A DNA stretch of 40,012 bases, from NCBI GenBank assembly GCA_009781635.1, contig WQXU01000023.1, positions 1 through 40,012 on the forward strand, written 5' to 3'. The translations under genes were made by a program, and so were the position numbers. Below the pieces are notes generated by a model, which saw only the letters and a list, made by a program, of their open reading frames with translations, made no database searches and had not been told where the DNA came from. Of this stretch, positions 6,077-16,270 are shown piece after piece. Position 1 is the first letter of the stretch. The number at the start of each line of letters is the position of its first letter. The DNA is from Treponema sp. (GTDB lineage: Bacteria; Spirochaetota; Spirochaetia; Treponematales; Breznakiellaceae).

Positions 6077-8428
6077 TCACTCAAGCGATACTTCCACATT
6101 AACTTTAGTTCCTGATGAACGCCCCATACTGTCAACAACGGAAATGTCCCAGGTCCCGGGACTCGGCGTCCAGAGAAATCGTTCGCCGGGGCTTGCTCTT
6201 CCTAAAAATTTTGTATTTGCAAACCAGAAAAGTTCTTTTGAATCCTGATCAGCTGCGGCAAGAAGAACGATTTGATTAAAACGGCCGTCAGCTGTAAGAG
6301 AGGGTCTTAGAATATACGCAGTATTTGCAAGCGGGGAGATAATTGCCGGCGGAAAACCTGTATCAGGCAGCGCTCTTGTATCGGGCGGATAGGGAGGCGG
6401 CGAAAATCGGGGAAGGCCGGCCTGCGCGAATATTTCAAGAATATCAGTGGGCCAAAACTCCCTTACTTCACTGCGGATAAAGGGGCCTTCGCTTTCGTTA
6501 GTTCTGTATCCTGTGCGGGTATCTATATATATTCTTCTGTGTATACGGCAGCGGTTAATCGGAGATACGCCGGGAATAAAAAGCGTCTCTGTTATCCCCG
6601 GGCAGTCTTCGTTGTATATGTCGCCTGAAACAGCGCAGACTTCTACCTGCCTTACATCCGGAGGCAGGGGTCTTTGCGCCAGCAGATTTTCAGAAGGCTT
6701 TTGCGAAAGTATTGAATCAATGATACTAAAACCCAGCGGAGCTGCGCTTCTCCTGCCGATAAATACGCTGTTCCCCTCCCCGCTGAAATTCCCCAGCCAC
6801 ACGCATAGCACATAACGATCAAAAATCATGATTGACCAGGCATCTTTAAAGCCGATGGAAGTGCCTGTCTTGTAGGCTACGGGCACAGAGCGGTTAATTC
6901 CGAAGCGCGTGTCATCCGGCGCGGGATTTCTTTCCATCATTCTTGCTGTAATGGCTGCCGCAGCAGGCGTCATAATACGTTTTCCCGCCTGTATATTATC
7001 CGGCCCCAAAAGAAAGCGAAGATCATTTTTAATTCCGTTATTGGGAAAAGCCGCATAAAGGACAGCCAGTTCAAGCATTGTAATATCCGCGCTGCCCAAA
7101 ACAATAGAAAGACCGTAATGATCCTTGTCATTTAATCCTGAAATGTCAGATGACTTTAAAAAGTCATACAGATCGGGGGATCTGATCTCACGGGCAAGCT
7201 GTATTGCAGGAATATTGCGGCTGTCCGCAAGAGCATACCAGGCGGAAACAGGCCCTTTAAATGTACCTCCAAAATTGTCAGGCATGTATTCACTGAAAGC
7301 CGCAGGCGCATCTTTAAGCATTTTCTCCGGGTGTATAAGCCCCTGTTCCAATGCCAGAGCATAAATAAAAGGTTTAAGAGTTGAACCGGGAGAACGCTTG
7401 GAAGCAAATCCGTTTACCTGCCCCTGAATATCATTATCAAAATAATCGGCGGAACCTACCGCTGCCAAAACTTCCATGCTGGTATAATCGACAAGAAGTA
7501 TGCTGCCGTTTCTAATACCCCAGCCGCGGTTCCTTATAAGGAAGGACTCAAGCTCACGCTCGATAATGTTTTGCAATACCAGGTCAATTGTTGTCCGGTA
7601 CCGGGCAGCCTGTGTCTTGCTTTGTTTAAATAATTGCGTATTTAAATATTCTGTAAAATGAAGAAGCCGCCGCGGAAAATTGTTTACAAGGTAAGGGGGT
7701 AAGCCCATTTCCGTTTCCAGCAGAACATCCCCAGGATGTTCATTCACCCATGCTGCATATAATGTTCTGCGAGTGCTGACAAGTTCTGTGATAGCCAGAC
7801 TGTTTACAGGCGCGCGTTTTGCAGGATTCTGCGGAATGACAGCAAGGCTTAGAATTTGTGATAGTGAAAGTTCTCTGATATCCTTGCCGAAATAATACCA
7901 GGCTGCCGCAGGGAAACCTTCGATATTGCCGCCGCAGGGAACAAGGTTTAAATATGCTTCAAGTATTTCCTGCTTTGAAAGACATACTTCCAGGAAAAGG
8001 GCAGCAAGGCTTTGGTGAATTTTCCCTGTTATGTTTTTTGTATAGATCTTATATCGAAGCTTTGCAGTCTGCATTGTAATTGTGGAAGCGCCCACTCGCC
8101 TCTCTTTCTTTACATATGTTTCCCACCCTGCTCTTAACATGGACATCGGATTAATTCCAAAATGCCCGTAAAAGTAACGATCCTCCTGAAGCAGTACCGC
8201 CTCAATCAGTTCCGGCGGAAAATCAGCAAGGTTTGCCCTAAGCCGGAACTTGTCGTCTGCTGTCAGAAAAATATTTAACAGTTTTCCGTTCCTGTCAAAA
8301 TATGCGCGGGAAAAAGAAACATCTTTTAAAATGTCCAGAAAAACGGCGTTTAAAATCAGAAAGACAGCAATGACAATCAGGAGGATGGCAGGAATAATCC
8401 ATCGATGGTTTACCAAAGAATTATTCAT
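6077..8428 (-). CDS. pbpC: Penicillin-binding protein 1C (bifunctional peptidoglycan synthase)
   Basis: This 783-residue inner-membrane protein has one N-terminal membrane anchor (about residues 12-32). The GT51 glycosyltransferase domain is shown by LLQEDRYFYGHFG, GASTITMQTAKL and the EAYLNL-type motif. The transpeptidase domain has SxxK at Ser349 (STLK), an SxN motif (SRN) and KTGT from Lys520. The last ~90 residues match the PBP1C C-terminal domain (BiPBP_C). It polymerises and crosslinks peptidoglycan in the periplasm, and PBP1C is linked to cell-wall repair beside A2M. The ATG lies 15 bp after the A2M stop, so it is the last gene of the operon. The convergent ABC-F gene ends only 28 bp away, and no terminator hairpin is visible between them. 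Confidence 0.95.
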   Translation of the reverse strand: MNNSLVNHRWIIPAILLIVIAVFLILNAVFLDILKDVSFSRAYFDRNGKLLNIFLTADDKFRLRANLADFPPELIEAVLLQEDRYFYGHFGINPMSMLRAGWETYVKKERRVGASTITMQTAKLRYKIYTKNITGKIHQSLAALFLEVCLSKQEILEAYLNLVPCGGNIEGFPAAAWYYFGKDIRELSLSQILSLAVIPQNPAKRAPVNSLAITELVSTRRTLYAAWVNEHPGDVLLETEMGLPPYLVNNFPRRLLHFTEYLNTQLFKQSKTQAARYRTTIDLVLQNIIERELESFLIRNRGWGIRNGSILLVDYTSMEVLAAVGSADYFDNDIQGQVNGFASKRSPGSTLKPFIYALALEQGLIHPEKMLKDAPAAFSEYMPDNFGGTFKGPVSAWYALADSRNIPAIQLAREIRSPDLYDFLKSSDISGLNDKDHYGLSIVLGSADITMLELAVLYAAFPNNGIKNDLRFLLGPDNIQAGKRIMTPAAAAITARMMERNPAPDDTRFGINRSVPVAYKTGTSIGFKDAWSIMIFDRYVLCVWLGNFSGEGNSVFIGRRSAAPLGFSIIDSILSQKPSENLLAQRPLPPDVRQVEVCAVSGDIYNEDCPGITETLFIPGVSPINRCRIHRRIYIDTRTGYRTNESEGPFIRSEVREFWPTDILEIFAQAGLPRFSPPPYPPDTRALPDTGFPPAIISPLANTAYILRPSLTADGRFNQIVLLAAADQDSKELFWFANTKFLGRASPGERFLWTPSPGTWDISVVDSMGRSSGTKVNVEVSLE

Positions 8429-8443
8429 TGGCGCTTGCCTGAA

Positions 8444-11400
8444 TTATTTTCCAATCCTGATACCCGCCTGGGGCCGCAGCGCCCAGACAGATCTGTCGTA
8501 CAGGGCCTCTGCAAACAGAGCAGGTACTGTAAAGCTGCCCGAGTTAATTGCCCTTGCCTTATAACTGAAAGTTGAAATGCGGTTTGTTACAGTACCGTAA
8601 ACCACAAGCCTGTCTTCACGGATATCAACATAATCCGCTGTCCATGCGCCGCGCTCTGTCCGCCTGATTGAATCAATGTCCGCTTCCAGTCCTGCAGGAA
8701 GCAAATCAACAATTGCAACATCGCGGTGCTCACGGTTTGATAAACTGCGGAAGTTAAGCCTTACTGTAACAATGTCTCCCACTTTAATATTTGAAGCAGG
8801 CCTTCCTGCTTCATCAAGGAACTCCCTGAAAACTTCGATACCGTTTTTGATTTCAGCAGTTGGCAGCTCCCTGTCAAAACCTGCGGCAGTTACCTGATAA
8901 AACAGATTGAGGTTATCCCTGTTTTCAAAACTGATCCTTGCCGCGTTTGCGGAATACGGAGTTCTAAACAGGGCTGCGCCTGCAGGCGTAAGCTGCCTTC
9001 GCTGATTATCTTTTGTTACTTCCGTAACTGTAAACCTTCCCGTTTCCGCCGCCGGCGCCGCTTTTATGTAACCGTCCATCGCCATCAGTGACAGATTTGC
9101 AGACAGCGAGGTATAAGACTGTCTTTCCAATTGTCCTGCCATGTCAACCAGCAGGGATTCTGAAATATCACGCAGACGCTGCGGGAAATGCCTCGATATT
9201 ATATTAAGATAAACGGCATGGTACATAAGATCGTCAACATAACGTATGCTGTCATCCCTGTCCATTACTCTTTTTATCTTTCCCAGCAGCACTGACGCAT
9301 CGGCTGTTCTCTGCAATAGCGCATAACTGCCGGCAAGATAAAGCCCTGCAAGGCCTGTTTCTGCGTTTACGTTGCGGCCCATATCCCGTTTAAGCGATTC
9401 AATCAGCGGAGTTGTAACAATCTCATTAAGGGTAAGAATATAAATTGCATACGATCTTGTATAAAGAGTTTGCAGGGATGTTCCGGATATTGAAGCAATA
9501 TCTCTGCAGGCATGTAAAATTCTATCCATCAAACTTGCAGGTACAAAGTATCCTGCATTCCTTGCTTCGGCCAGGAAATGAGCTGCATATACTGTAAGCA
9601 TCGGATCATCATGGGAGTTGGAAGTCCATATGCCAATTGCGCCGTTTTCTTTCATCCGCGCCTGAAGTATCCTTATTACCCTGTTTATGCCTTCATCGGC
9701 TTGAGCCCTTGTAAACTCAAGTTCCCTGAAAAGCTGCGGATACAGAAACGGAAAAACACCGCTTACAAGCTGCTCGGTGCAGCCATACGGAAAGGTGTTA
9801 AGGTAGAATGAAAGACCCTTTGCCATTCCAACCGGAAGATACGATAACGATACATCTCTTGTATGGAACTCCTCGTAGAGATTGCGGTCTATGGTTACTT
9901 CGGCAGTTCTGTTTCTTACAACACCGGTATAGAGAGACACGCGGTACGGGACTGCAGGACGCACACTCATATATGCAGAAAGTTCCGATTCCTGGCCTGC
10001 GTTAGATGCAATAAAACGTATTTGAGCGGCTCCCAGCGGGCCATGAGCCCTTACAGGTACGCTTAAAGTATGATCTCTGCCTTCCGGAATCTGCAGATTA
10101 AACTCGTTATTTCCAATAATAGCAAGATGTTCAGACGGAATAGCCCTCAGGCGCACCCTCTCCCCTGCGCCTCTTTGGTTATTTGTAACAGTAACAGAAA
10201 TCTCAAACTCATCCCCCGGAGCCGCCAGCATAGGCGCGTTAGGTGAAATTATAAAAGCGCTGCGGACAAGGGAACGGTCTTCTATTGAACCTACCGCGCT
10301 GCCGCTTACCGCCACTGCCATTACGCGCAGAGTTCCGTTAAAATGATCCGGCACTCTGTAGCGAAGCTCTCTTTGCTCGGGGCCTGAATCAACTATACCT
10401 GACCAGTAAGCTACAGGAACATTCTGTCTCCTCTTGAAAGGATTAAGGTTGCGCGAAAGCTCATCGTAGCCTCCGCCTCCTCCCATAGCAGCAAGGCTTT
10501 GAAGCACTGAATACGCAGGAAGAACCATATCAAGTATCTGGGCAGTACGCACTTCAAGCGCACGTTTTCTGAAGAAGAAGGCAAGCGGATCAGGGGTTTG
10601 GTAGGAAGCTAATTGAAGAATGCCCTCGTCAACAGCAAAAACAATAATCTTACCCCTGTCAGATGTGGAATATTTAATTATAAAATCCTCTGCAGGTTTT
10701 GCCTCATCCGGAATATCCAGCGTGATATGGTTGGTGCGGTTTTCCCTGCTGATGGAAAAGGGAACTGCTCCGTAACTTAAAGGCGTCATAAATATTTCAG
10801 GAGAGTTCTGCGCTCTTAAATAATGGACATTAACGTATGCATTGCCTTCAAGGTCTGCCGGAACTGTTATGCGCTGCATGGATGTTTCTCCGCTGCTTGT
10901 AAACCAGCTGTAAGCGTAAACCCTGTCCCTCTCTATAGTAATCAGCCCGGAACCTGCATAAGGCGCTTTAATCATAAGTTCGATTTCTTCGCCGTTTCTA
11001 AAATCATTTTTATTCAATGTAATTTCAAGCTGCGCAGCTCTGTTAAGACTCCGTTGAATATTGGCTGTTCCCGCTACAGTATAATTCACCGAGTTAAATT
11101 CCATGTCATTGGAGCCTGTTATAATAAGCCTGTAATCTCCGGGCGCATCTGTTGGCAGGCGGTACTCAAGCCCGGAAGCAGGGATGGAAACTTGCCTTGA
11201 GAAGACAGGATATTCTTTTTGAATTGACTGGTACTTGTATACACCGTTAGGTTCGCGGACAAGAGCAGAGACATAGCGCAGTTCCATAAGAGTAAGAGTT
11301 ATATTATCAACGCTTGTCCTTTGCGCATTCGGAGCAATTGCAATAAATGATAACTGGCGGACATCATTTTGATTGATATAGGACAGGCTGCCGTCAGGTT

Positions 11401-14400
11401 TGTAACCGATAAGGTAAGGTAAAGGACTTACATATATAGAAGCTTCTGCAGAAACATTTCGTCCGCTTCCTTTTTCAAAGGCCTCTGTATAAAAGGAAAG
11501 ACGGAAAGTAGCTCTTTCAAATTTGGCGATGTCAAGATCGAACTGGGCAGTTCCGTCTGCATTTGTGTTTTTACTTCCCAGGAATTCTTCATAACTGTTT
11601 CTTGTAGAAAACGGATCTCTAAAATGATAATCCCGGTACTGGCGGAAATATTGATGAGCCGGCGTCAGATTTATCTGAGCCTTAACCTCATTACCCGCGG
11701 CAGCGGTGCCAAAAAGATTTCTGACATCTACTCGCGCTTTTAAATTCCCCGGAGCAATCCATCCCTCCTGCGGCGGAGGATCAAAGGCAACTGTAACATT
11801 TAAAGTGTCGGGAAGAAACTCTTCCACTCTTACAGTTTGAGAGCCAAGAAAAATCTGCCTCTCCCTTAATTCATTCCCCTGACGGAATTCCTGGATCACA
11901 AAAACCGTGGCTGTATATGTTCCGGTGGGTGAAAAGTCGTGAGTGCTAAAGCGGATATCTTCTATACCTTCAGCTGATAACATAAACCGCCTGTTGTAAA
12001 TTTCAGCTCCGCGCGGATCTGTAACCTTACATTCAAGAGGCGTACCCCCAAGATTTACAGCCCAGTCTCCGCTTTTTACAACAAGGCCAAGTCTGACTTC
12101 ATCTCCCGGGCGGTATAACCCGCGGTCAGAAAAAATAAAGGCGTTTAGTGTTCTTGGATCTGCTGCGCCTCTTACGCCCCCGACATCAAAAAAAGAATAA
12201 TCCAAAGTGCGTCCTGCAGCATTAAAAGCCATGAAGGACATATCTTCTCCAACACGGACAGTAAAGACACTGGGAGCGCGCTCATTTCTGAATTCGTTGC
12301 CGAAGGCAGGAATCCTTGCGCGGCCTGTGTTATCAGTCTGGGTTGATATAAGCGTATTGCCGTTAAGCCCCAGCACCTGTACTACAGCTCCTGCAACCGG
12401 ATTTCCTGTAGCTATGGACTGCACAAAAATATCCCGGCTTGAATCTGCGCCTGTTTTAACAAAGAAGCCAAGGTCTGTAACCATAACAAGCCTGCGATCC
12501 GAAAAAGCTCCGTCCCTCGATCTTACAGTAAAGATAAAAAAGCCGTGGCGTAAATTTCTGTCGGGAATATTATCCAGATACCGGGAAAAATCAAAAGAAA
12601 AATATCCAATATCACGATCGCCTGTTACAGGCGCAAGGCCGGCGCTTGAGAATTGTTCTGTGATGTTGTACTCATTAAAGTTATAATTACTAAAATTAAT
12701 ATTTTTTACATCTCCCCAGGACTGGGAAACAAGATGATTTAAATCATCAGGCCTGATACGGCCTACATCGAATACAACATCCCTTATTCCGCGGCTCATA
12801 ATCGAAAGCCGTTTATCTCCGGAAAAAGATAGAATCGATCCATCCGAGAGTATCTGAAGTTCGCGGGGAAAATCATTTACTCTTATAATTCCTTCATAAG
12901 CTTCATCAAGCACATAGCCTCCGAAGAACCTTGTGCCTTTATTTAATTTTATATATATGTACCTGCCGGCTTCCGCTTCAAATTTCCAGCTATTGATTGA
13001 ACTGAATTTTAACTCATTGGGAAGCGCTTCAAGATTGAGACTTTCAGAAAGACGCAGCACTTCCGGAACAACTTCATGCGTACTTCTCCAGTCATAATCC
13101 TTCTGCTCTCTTAATCCCGGCAGCTGCGGAAGATCGACAGGCAGCACCCAGGCGCTGATGTTTTTTGCAAGCTCATCAGGTTCAAGCGCACCCTGCGTAC
13201 TCATAACCAGAACCTGATCAAAAACCTGTTCTTCATTTTTTACAAGTTCATATACTATTTCGTAAACTTGTGCAAAAGTATTCATACCGGGGATTTCAAC
13301 AGTTGCAGTTTCCCGCCGCGTTGTCCTTCCAAATCCGCTTGAATCTCTGACTCCCTCATTTATCCTAAGCTGCATCTCTACAGGCCTTGCCGGCATTCCC
13401 AGAGGTTCAGAAACAATGTAGACGGCTGTATTATCATCGTTATAACTCACCGTAAACTGATAAGACCGCCTTCTTAAGGTGCCGGAGTCCGCGTTAATTA
13501 AGGGTTCCATATTTAAATTTCTTTCAAGAGAGGCTGTGTCTACAGGATAATTTGTGCGTACTGTAAAGAGCGCCCGTTTAATTGAGCCGTCTTCAGGATC
13601 AATGTAAAATTCCCTTTCGCTGATCTGCAGGGATAGATCTTCAATGTCAAAATTAAAACTGCGGCTTACTTTGATATGTGACGGGAAAAAATCTTTTGCA
13701 AAATTGACCGTATACCTTCTGCCCGTTTGCCAAGACTGCTCTGTGTGAAAAATTAAAACAGAATCTCCATCCCATTGCCAGCTTCCTTCCATCGGAGGAT
13801 TTATGCTTATCATCCCCTGAGGAATTTCCCTGTCTTTCATTTCCACAGCCGCAGCCGAACCATGGAAATGAACCGAAAGCGGACGGCGCATCGACGGATC
13901 CCCTGTAGTATCAGGGGGTGAAACAAAGAAATCAACCGGAATCGGCTGGGGTTTACTCAACTTGTAAAAATTAAAAACAAGCAAGCCTGCGGGAATTAGG
14001 CACAGAACAGCAATAACAGCAATGCTGCGGATACGATGGCTCTTCCATTGATTCGCAATAAAAGCAGCAGCAGTCGCCGGGATTTTACTTTGTTTAACAG
14101 AAGATGCAATAGCTGTTATAAATCCTGGCGGTTTGTATAAACCAAGAAAAAAACTTGTAAATTTAGCAATGCTCTGTTTATTTATTTTTCCGGATGATCT
14201 TAAAATTAAAAAACTTACAATATCAAGGACAAAGAATATCTGCAATAATACAAGAATTACGGCAGAGCGGGCACTTATTGATTTTTCATTATATAAAAGT
14301 TTTATATAGGCAATGCTGAAAACAGATGTTCCAAGTAATAATATATATATAAATATAAGCGTCAGAATTACATCGCTTCCCCAAAGATAAATTTGCGAAC

Positions 14401-14671
14401 TTATATACAGAACTGCAATCCAAAAAAGAATGGCGCCTATTTTTACAATACATGCCAGTTTTAAAAGCCTTTCTTTATCCTGAGCTTTAAGCAGTTTTCG
14501 TGAATAAAAAATATTTTTAACTGATAAAACAATATAGATACAAAATAAAAGCAATATTACAGCGGCAATAACAAGAAAGCCCGTAGTGGTAATATAATTC
14601 TTTTCTATTATTATCCCTGTAATAAAACATGCTGCAATTGCATACAGCGCTATCAACTGAGTCTTGGCCAT
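8444..14671 (-). CDS. Bacterial alpha-2-macroglobulin with a multi-pass membrane N-terminus
   Basis: This 2075-residue protein is a bacterial A2M of the YfhM type. It has macroglobulin-like beta domains (a DRGLYRPGDEVRL segment marks one) and a thioester motif PYGCTEQL with Cys1631 and Gln1634 intact. An alpha-alpha toroid TED region and a C-terminal receptor-like domain follow. The family traps proteases: cleavage in the bait region exposes the thioester, which bonds covalently to the attacker. Unlike the usual lipoprotein form, the first ~235 residues hold about five hydrophobic helices (roughly 5-25, 30-52, 72-92, 98-120, 135-157) and another at 213-233, after which the periplasmic part begins. 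It is therefore probably a multi-pass inner-membrane protein. It starts at ATG 14671, 11 bp after the upstream lipoprotein gene, and pbpC follows 15 bp downstream. Confidence 0.93.
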   Translation of the reverse strand: MAKTQLIALYAIAACFITGIIIEKNYITTTGFLVIAAVILLLFCIYIVLSVKNIFYSRKLLKAQDKERLLKLACIVKIGAILFWIAVLYISSQIYLWGSDVILTLIFIYILLLGTSVFSIAYIKLLYNEKSISARSAVILVLLQIFFVLDIVSFLILRSSGKINKQSIAKFTSFFLGLYKPPGFITAIASSVKQSKIPATAAAFIANQWKSHRIRSIAVIAVLCLIPAGLLVFNFYKLSKPQPIPVDFFVSPPDTTGDPSMRRPLSVHFHGSAAAVEMKDREIPQGMISINPPMEGSWQWDGDSVLIFHTEQSWQTGRRYTVNFAKDFFPSHIKVSRSFNFDIEDLSLQISEREFYIDPEDGSIKRALFTVRTNYPVDTASLERNLNMEPLINADSGTLRRRSYQFTVSYNDDNTAVYIVSEPLGMPARPVEMQLRINEGVRDSSGFGRTTRRETATVEIPGMNTFAQVYEIVYELVKNEEQVFDQVLVMSTQGALEPDELAKNISAWVLPVDLPQLPGLREQKDYDWRSTHEVVPEVLRLSESLNLEALPNELKFSSINSWKFEAEAGRYIYIKLNKGTRFFGGYVLDEAYEGIIRVNDFPRELQILSDGSILSFSGDKRLSIMSRGIRDVVFDVGRIRPDDLNHLVSQSWGDVKNINFSNYNFNEYNITEQFSSAGLAPVTGDRDIGYFSFDFSRYLDNIPDRNLRHGFFIFTVRSRDGAFSDRRLVMVTDLGFFVKTGADSSRDIFVQSIATGNPVAGAVVQVLGLNGNTLISTQTDNTGRARIPAFGNEFRNERAPSVFTVRVGEDMSFMAFNAAGRTLDYSFFDVGGVRGAADPRTLNAFIFSDRGLYRPGDEVRLGLVVKSGDWAVNLGGTPLECKVTDPRGAEIYNRRFMLSAEGIEDIRFSTHDFSPTGTYTATVFVIQEFRQGNELRERQIFLGSQTVRVEEFLPDTLNVTVAFDPPPQEGWIAPGNLKARVDVRNLFGTAAAGNEVKAQINLTPAHQYFRQYRDYHFRDPFSTRNSYEEFLGSKNTNADGTAQFDLDIAKFERATFRLSFYTEAFEKGSGRNVSAEASIYVSPLPYLIGYKPDGSLSYINQNDVRQLSFIAIAPNAQRTSVDNITLTLMELRYVSALVREPNGVYKYQSIQKEYPVFSRQVSIPASGLEYRLPTDAPGDYRLIITGSNDMEFNSVNYTVAGTANIQRSLNRAAQLEITLNKNDFRNGEEIELMIKAPYAGSGLITIERDRVYAYSWFTSSGETSMQRITVPADLEGNAYVNVHYLRAQNSPEIFMTPLSYGAVPFSISRENRTNHITLDIPDEAKPAEDFIIKYSTSDRGKIIVFAVDEGILQLASYQTPDPLAFFFRKRALEVRTAQILDMVLPAYSVLQSLAAMGGGGGYDELSRNLNPFKRRQNVPVAYWSGIVDSGPEQRELRYRVPDHFNGTLRVMAVAVSGSAVGSIEDRSLVRSAFIISPNAPMLAAPGDEFEISVTVTNNQRGAGERVRLRAIPSEHLAIIGNNEFNLQIPEGRDHTLSVPVRAHGPLGAAQIRFIASNAGQESELSAYMSVRPAVPYRVSLYTGVVRNRTAEVTIDRNLYEEFHTRDVSLSYLPVGMAKGLSFYLNTFPYGCTEQLVSGVFPFLYPQLFRELEFTRAQADEGINRVIRILQARMKENGAIGIWTSNSHDDPMLTVYAAHFLAEARNAGYFVPASLMDRILHACRDIASISGTSLQTLYTRSYAIYILTLNEIVTTPLIESLKRDMGRNVNAETGLAGLYLAGSYALLQRTADASVLLGKIKRVMDRDDSIRYVDDLMYHAVYLNIISRHFPQRLRDISESLLVDMAGQLERQSYTSLSANLSLMAMDGYIKAAPAAETGRFTVTEVTKDNQRRQLTPAGAALFRTPYSANAARISFENRDNLNLFYQVTAAGFDRELPTAEIKNGIEVFREFLDEAGRPASNIKVGDIVTVRLNFRSLSNREHRDVAIVDLLPAGLEADIDSIRRTERGAWTADYVDIREDRLVVYGTVTNRISTFSYKARAINSGSFTVPALFAEALYDRSVWALRPQAGIRIGK

Positions 14672-14682
14672 CCTGTCTTCCT

Positions 14683-16239
14683 CTACCGTATGTTTATGAA
14701 AAACCTCTCTAGATATGCGATTCTCCGGCGCGCGTCATTAAAGCGTCTGCTCTGCGGATATTCATTTACAAGGCGGCGGTAGTAATCAAGCGAAAGAAGT
14801 ATATTTCTTGCCGGAGTGTTCGCCTCATAAAACTGGCCGAACATCCAGTACGCTTCATCGCTGCCTCCGGGATAATATTCCATATATTGATCGAGTAATG
14901 CTATTGCCGCCGCGGCATTTCCTCCGTCAAATGTTTCCTGCGCTCTTTGCAATATGGTATCGGGAGACATTCGTTCAGCTATCGCAGAGCTTGAATCGTT
15001 GTTTTGCGCAGGCGCTGTTGTTACAGGCGCTGTTGCCGCTGGTGTTGTCGTCGCAGGAGCTGTTGCCGCGGGAGCCATTGGTACTGGAACTGTTGCGGCA
15101 GGAGCCGTTGGTACTGGCGCTATTGCTGCAGGAGCTGTTGTCACAGGAGCCGTTGCTGCGGGAGCCGTTGGTGCAGGGCTTGCTTCAGGAGCTGCCTGCG
15201 GTTCTGGCTGACTGGAAGTAACAACAGGTTCTGAGGCCGGCCTTGTGCCTGCGCGTATCTGCGCTTCATCCAGAGCGGAGGGCCAGCGCGGCTGCGCAAT
15301 TACCCTGCTGCGATCCAAAGGCGGATTAAACCACCCTGAAGTTGCAGACTGCGCTTCTCCAACAATTACCTGTACATGATCATTAACAATATAGTCTCTT
15401 ATAAAATCCTGACGGTAAAACTTTAAAATATAAGTGCCGGTTTGCTCCAGCGTAAATATAAAACTCTGTCCCTCAGGATCAATCCGCCGGGAGTTATATG
15501 CAATTCCGCGCCGGGATGCAAGCTCGCCCAAATAAATCCAGCCGGTTCCGCGAAAGGGAACCTCAAGAATCTGTCCGACTGTAGCGCGTACTATACGCGA
15601 AAAGGCAAGATCTCCTTCATGGGGTGGAACGCTCCCCATTTGAGTTAATGAATCCAGCCTTGTTGCGGGACCCTGCCGGAAATCTTGTCTATAGGAAGGT
15701 TCATCACTTTCCTGCAGTGTTTCAACTTGCGGCGCTGGTGGCGTTGGCGTTGGCGTTGGCGTTGGCGTTGGTGTTGTTGCCGGTGGCGTTGGTGCCGGTG
15801 GTGTCGGTGTTGGTGCCGGTGGCTGAATCACAGGCGGCGCTGGTGCCGGCGGTGTTTGGACTACAGGTGGCGGTGTTTGAACTGCAGGAGGCGGTGTTTG
15901 AACTGCAGGAGGCGGTTGAATCACAGGAGGTGTTTGTACTACAGGCGTAGGTTCTTCTGAAATTAAGATTGAATCTGTACTGTCAAATCTGCCGATATAG
16001 TCATCCGGTTTTATTTCTGCAATGTACTCAGTAATATCAGGTTCTTCTTCTTCTACTGCAAGATTCTCTTCGTTGTTTTGCTCTTCTGCTATGCCGCTCT
16101 CATCCTCACTTGGAATCTCGGCTAATTGTTCAATATATATATATTCATCATTTTTAGATTCATCCTGCGCTTCAGGTGTTCCGGTACACGAAATTGCAAA
16201 TATAAAAAATATAATAAAAATTATGCTTTCTTTTTTCAT
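14683..16239 (-). CDS. Pro/Ala-rich lipoprotein with TPR-like C-terminal domain
   Basis: The protein is 518 residues from the ATG at 16239, chosen because MKKES begins a clear lipoprotein signal ending FAISC. An in-frame start 14 codons upstream would bury that signal. A GGGAG at 16243-16247 lies just ahead, with a short 3-nt spacer. After an acidic stretch comes a Pro/Thr-rich linker (PPVIQPP, PAPTPTPP types), a small beta-rich domain in the middle, a second Ala/Pro/Thr-rich linker, and a C-terminal ~85-residue TPR-like domain (AIALLDQYMEYYPGG, then YYRRLVNEYPQS) resembling the repeats of BamD/YbgF-like proteins. The linkers could span the peptidoglycan. It sits 11 bp before the A2M gene and probably acts with it, though its molecular role is unknown. 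Confidence 0.88.
   Translation of the reverse strand: MKKESIIFIIFFIFAISCTGTPEAQDESKNDEYIYIEQLAEIPSEDESGIAEEQNNEENLAVEEEEPDITEYIAEIKPDDYIGRFDSTDSILISEEPTPVVQTPPVIQPPPAVQTPPPAVQTPPPVVQTPPAPAPPVIQPPAPTPTPPAPTPPATTPTPTPTPTPTPPAPQVETLQESDEPSYRQDFRQGPATRLDSLTQMGSVPPHEGDLAFSRIVRATVGQILEVPFRGTGWIYLGELASRRGIAYNSRRIDPEGQSFIFTLEQTGTYILKFYRQDFIRDYIVNDHVQVIVGEAQSATSGWFNPPLDRSRVIAQPRWPSALDEAQIRAGTRPASEPVVTSSQPEPQAAPEASPAPTAPAATAPVTTAPAAIAPVPTAPAATVPVPMAPAATAPATTTPAATAPVTTAPAQNNDSSSAIAERMSPDTILQRAQETFDGGNAAAAIALLDQYMEYYPGGSDEAYWMFGQFYEANTPARNILLSLDYYRRLVNEYPQSRRFNDARRRIAYLERFFINIR
15740..15769. repeat. (GGCGTT)5 hexamer run coding for Pro-Thr repeats
   Basis: Five perfect copies of GGCGTT (plus strand) lie within the first Pro/Thr-rich linker of the lipoprotein gene, where the minus strand reads alternating Thr and Pro codons. 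Further degenerate GGTGTT and GGCGCT units flank it. Length changes in units of six bases would keep the frame and vary the linker length. Confidence 0.85.
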
Positions 16240-16270
16240 ATACTCCCAACCCCTGATATAGCTGCAATCT

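Noticed and set aside
12207-12686. A 159-residue plus-strand frame inside the A2M gene
   Set aside because: It is a shadow of the well-supported A2M coding frame and has no ribosome binding site or recognisable domain.
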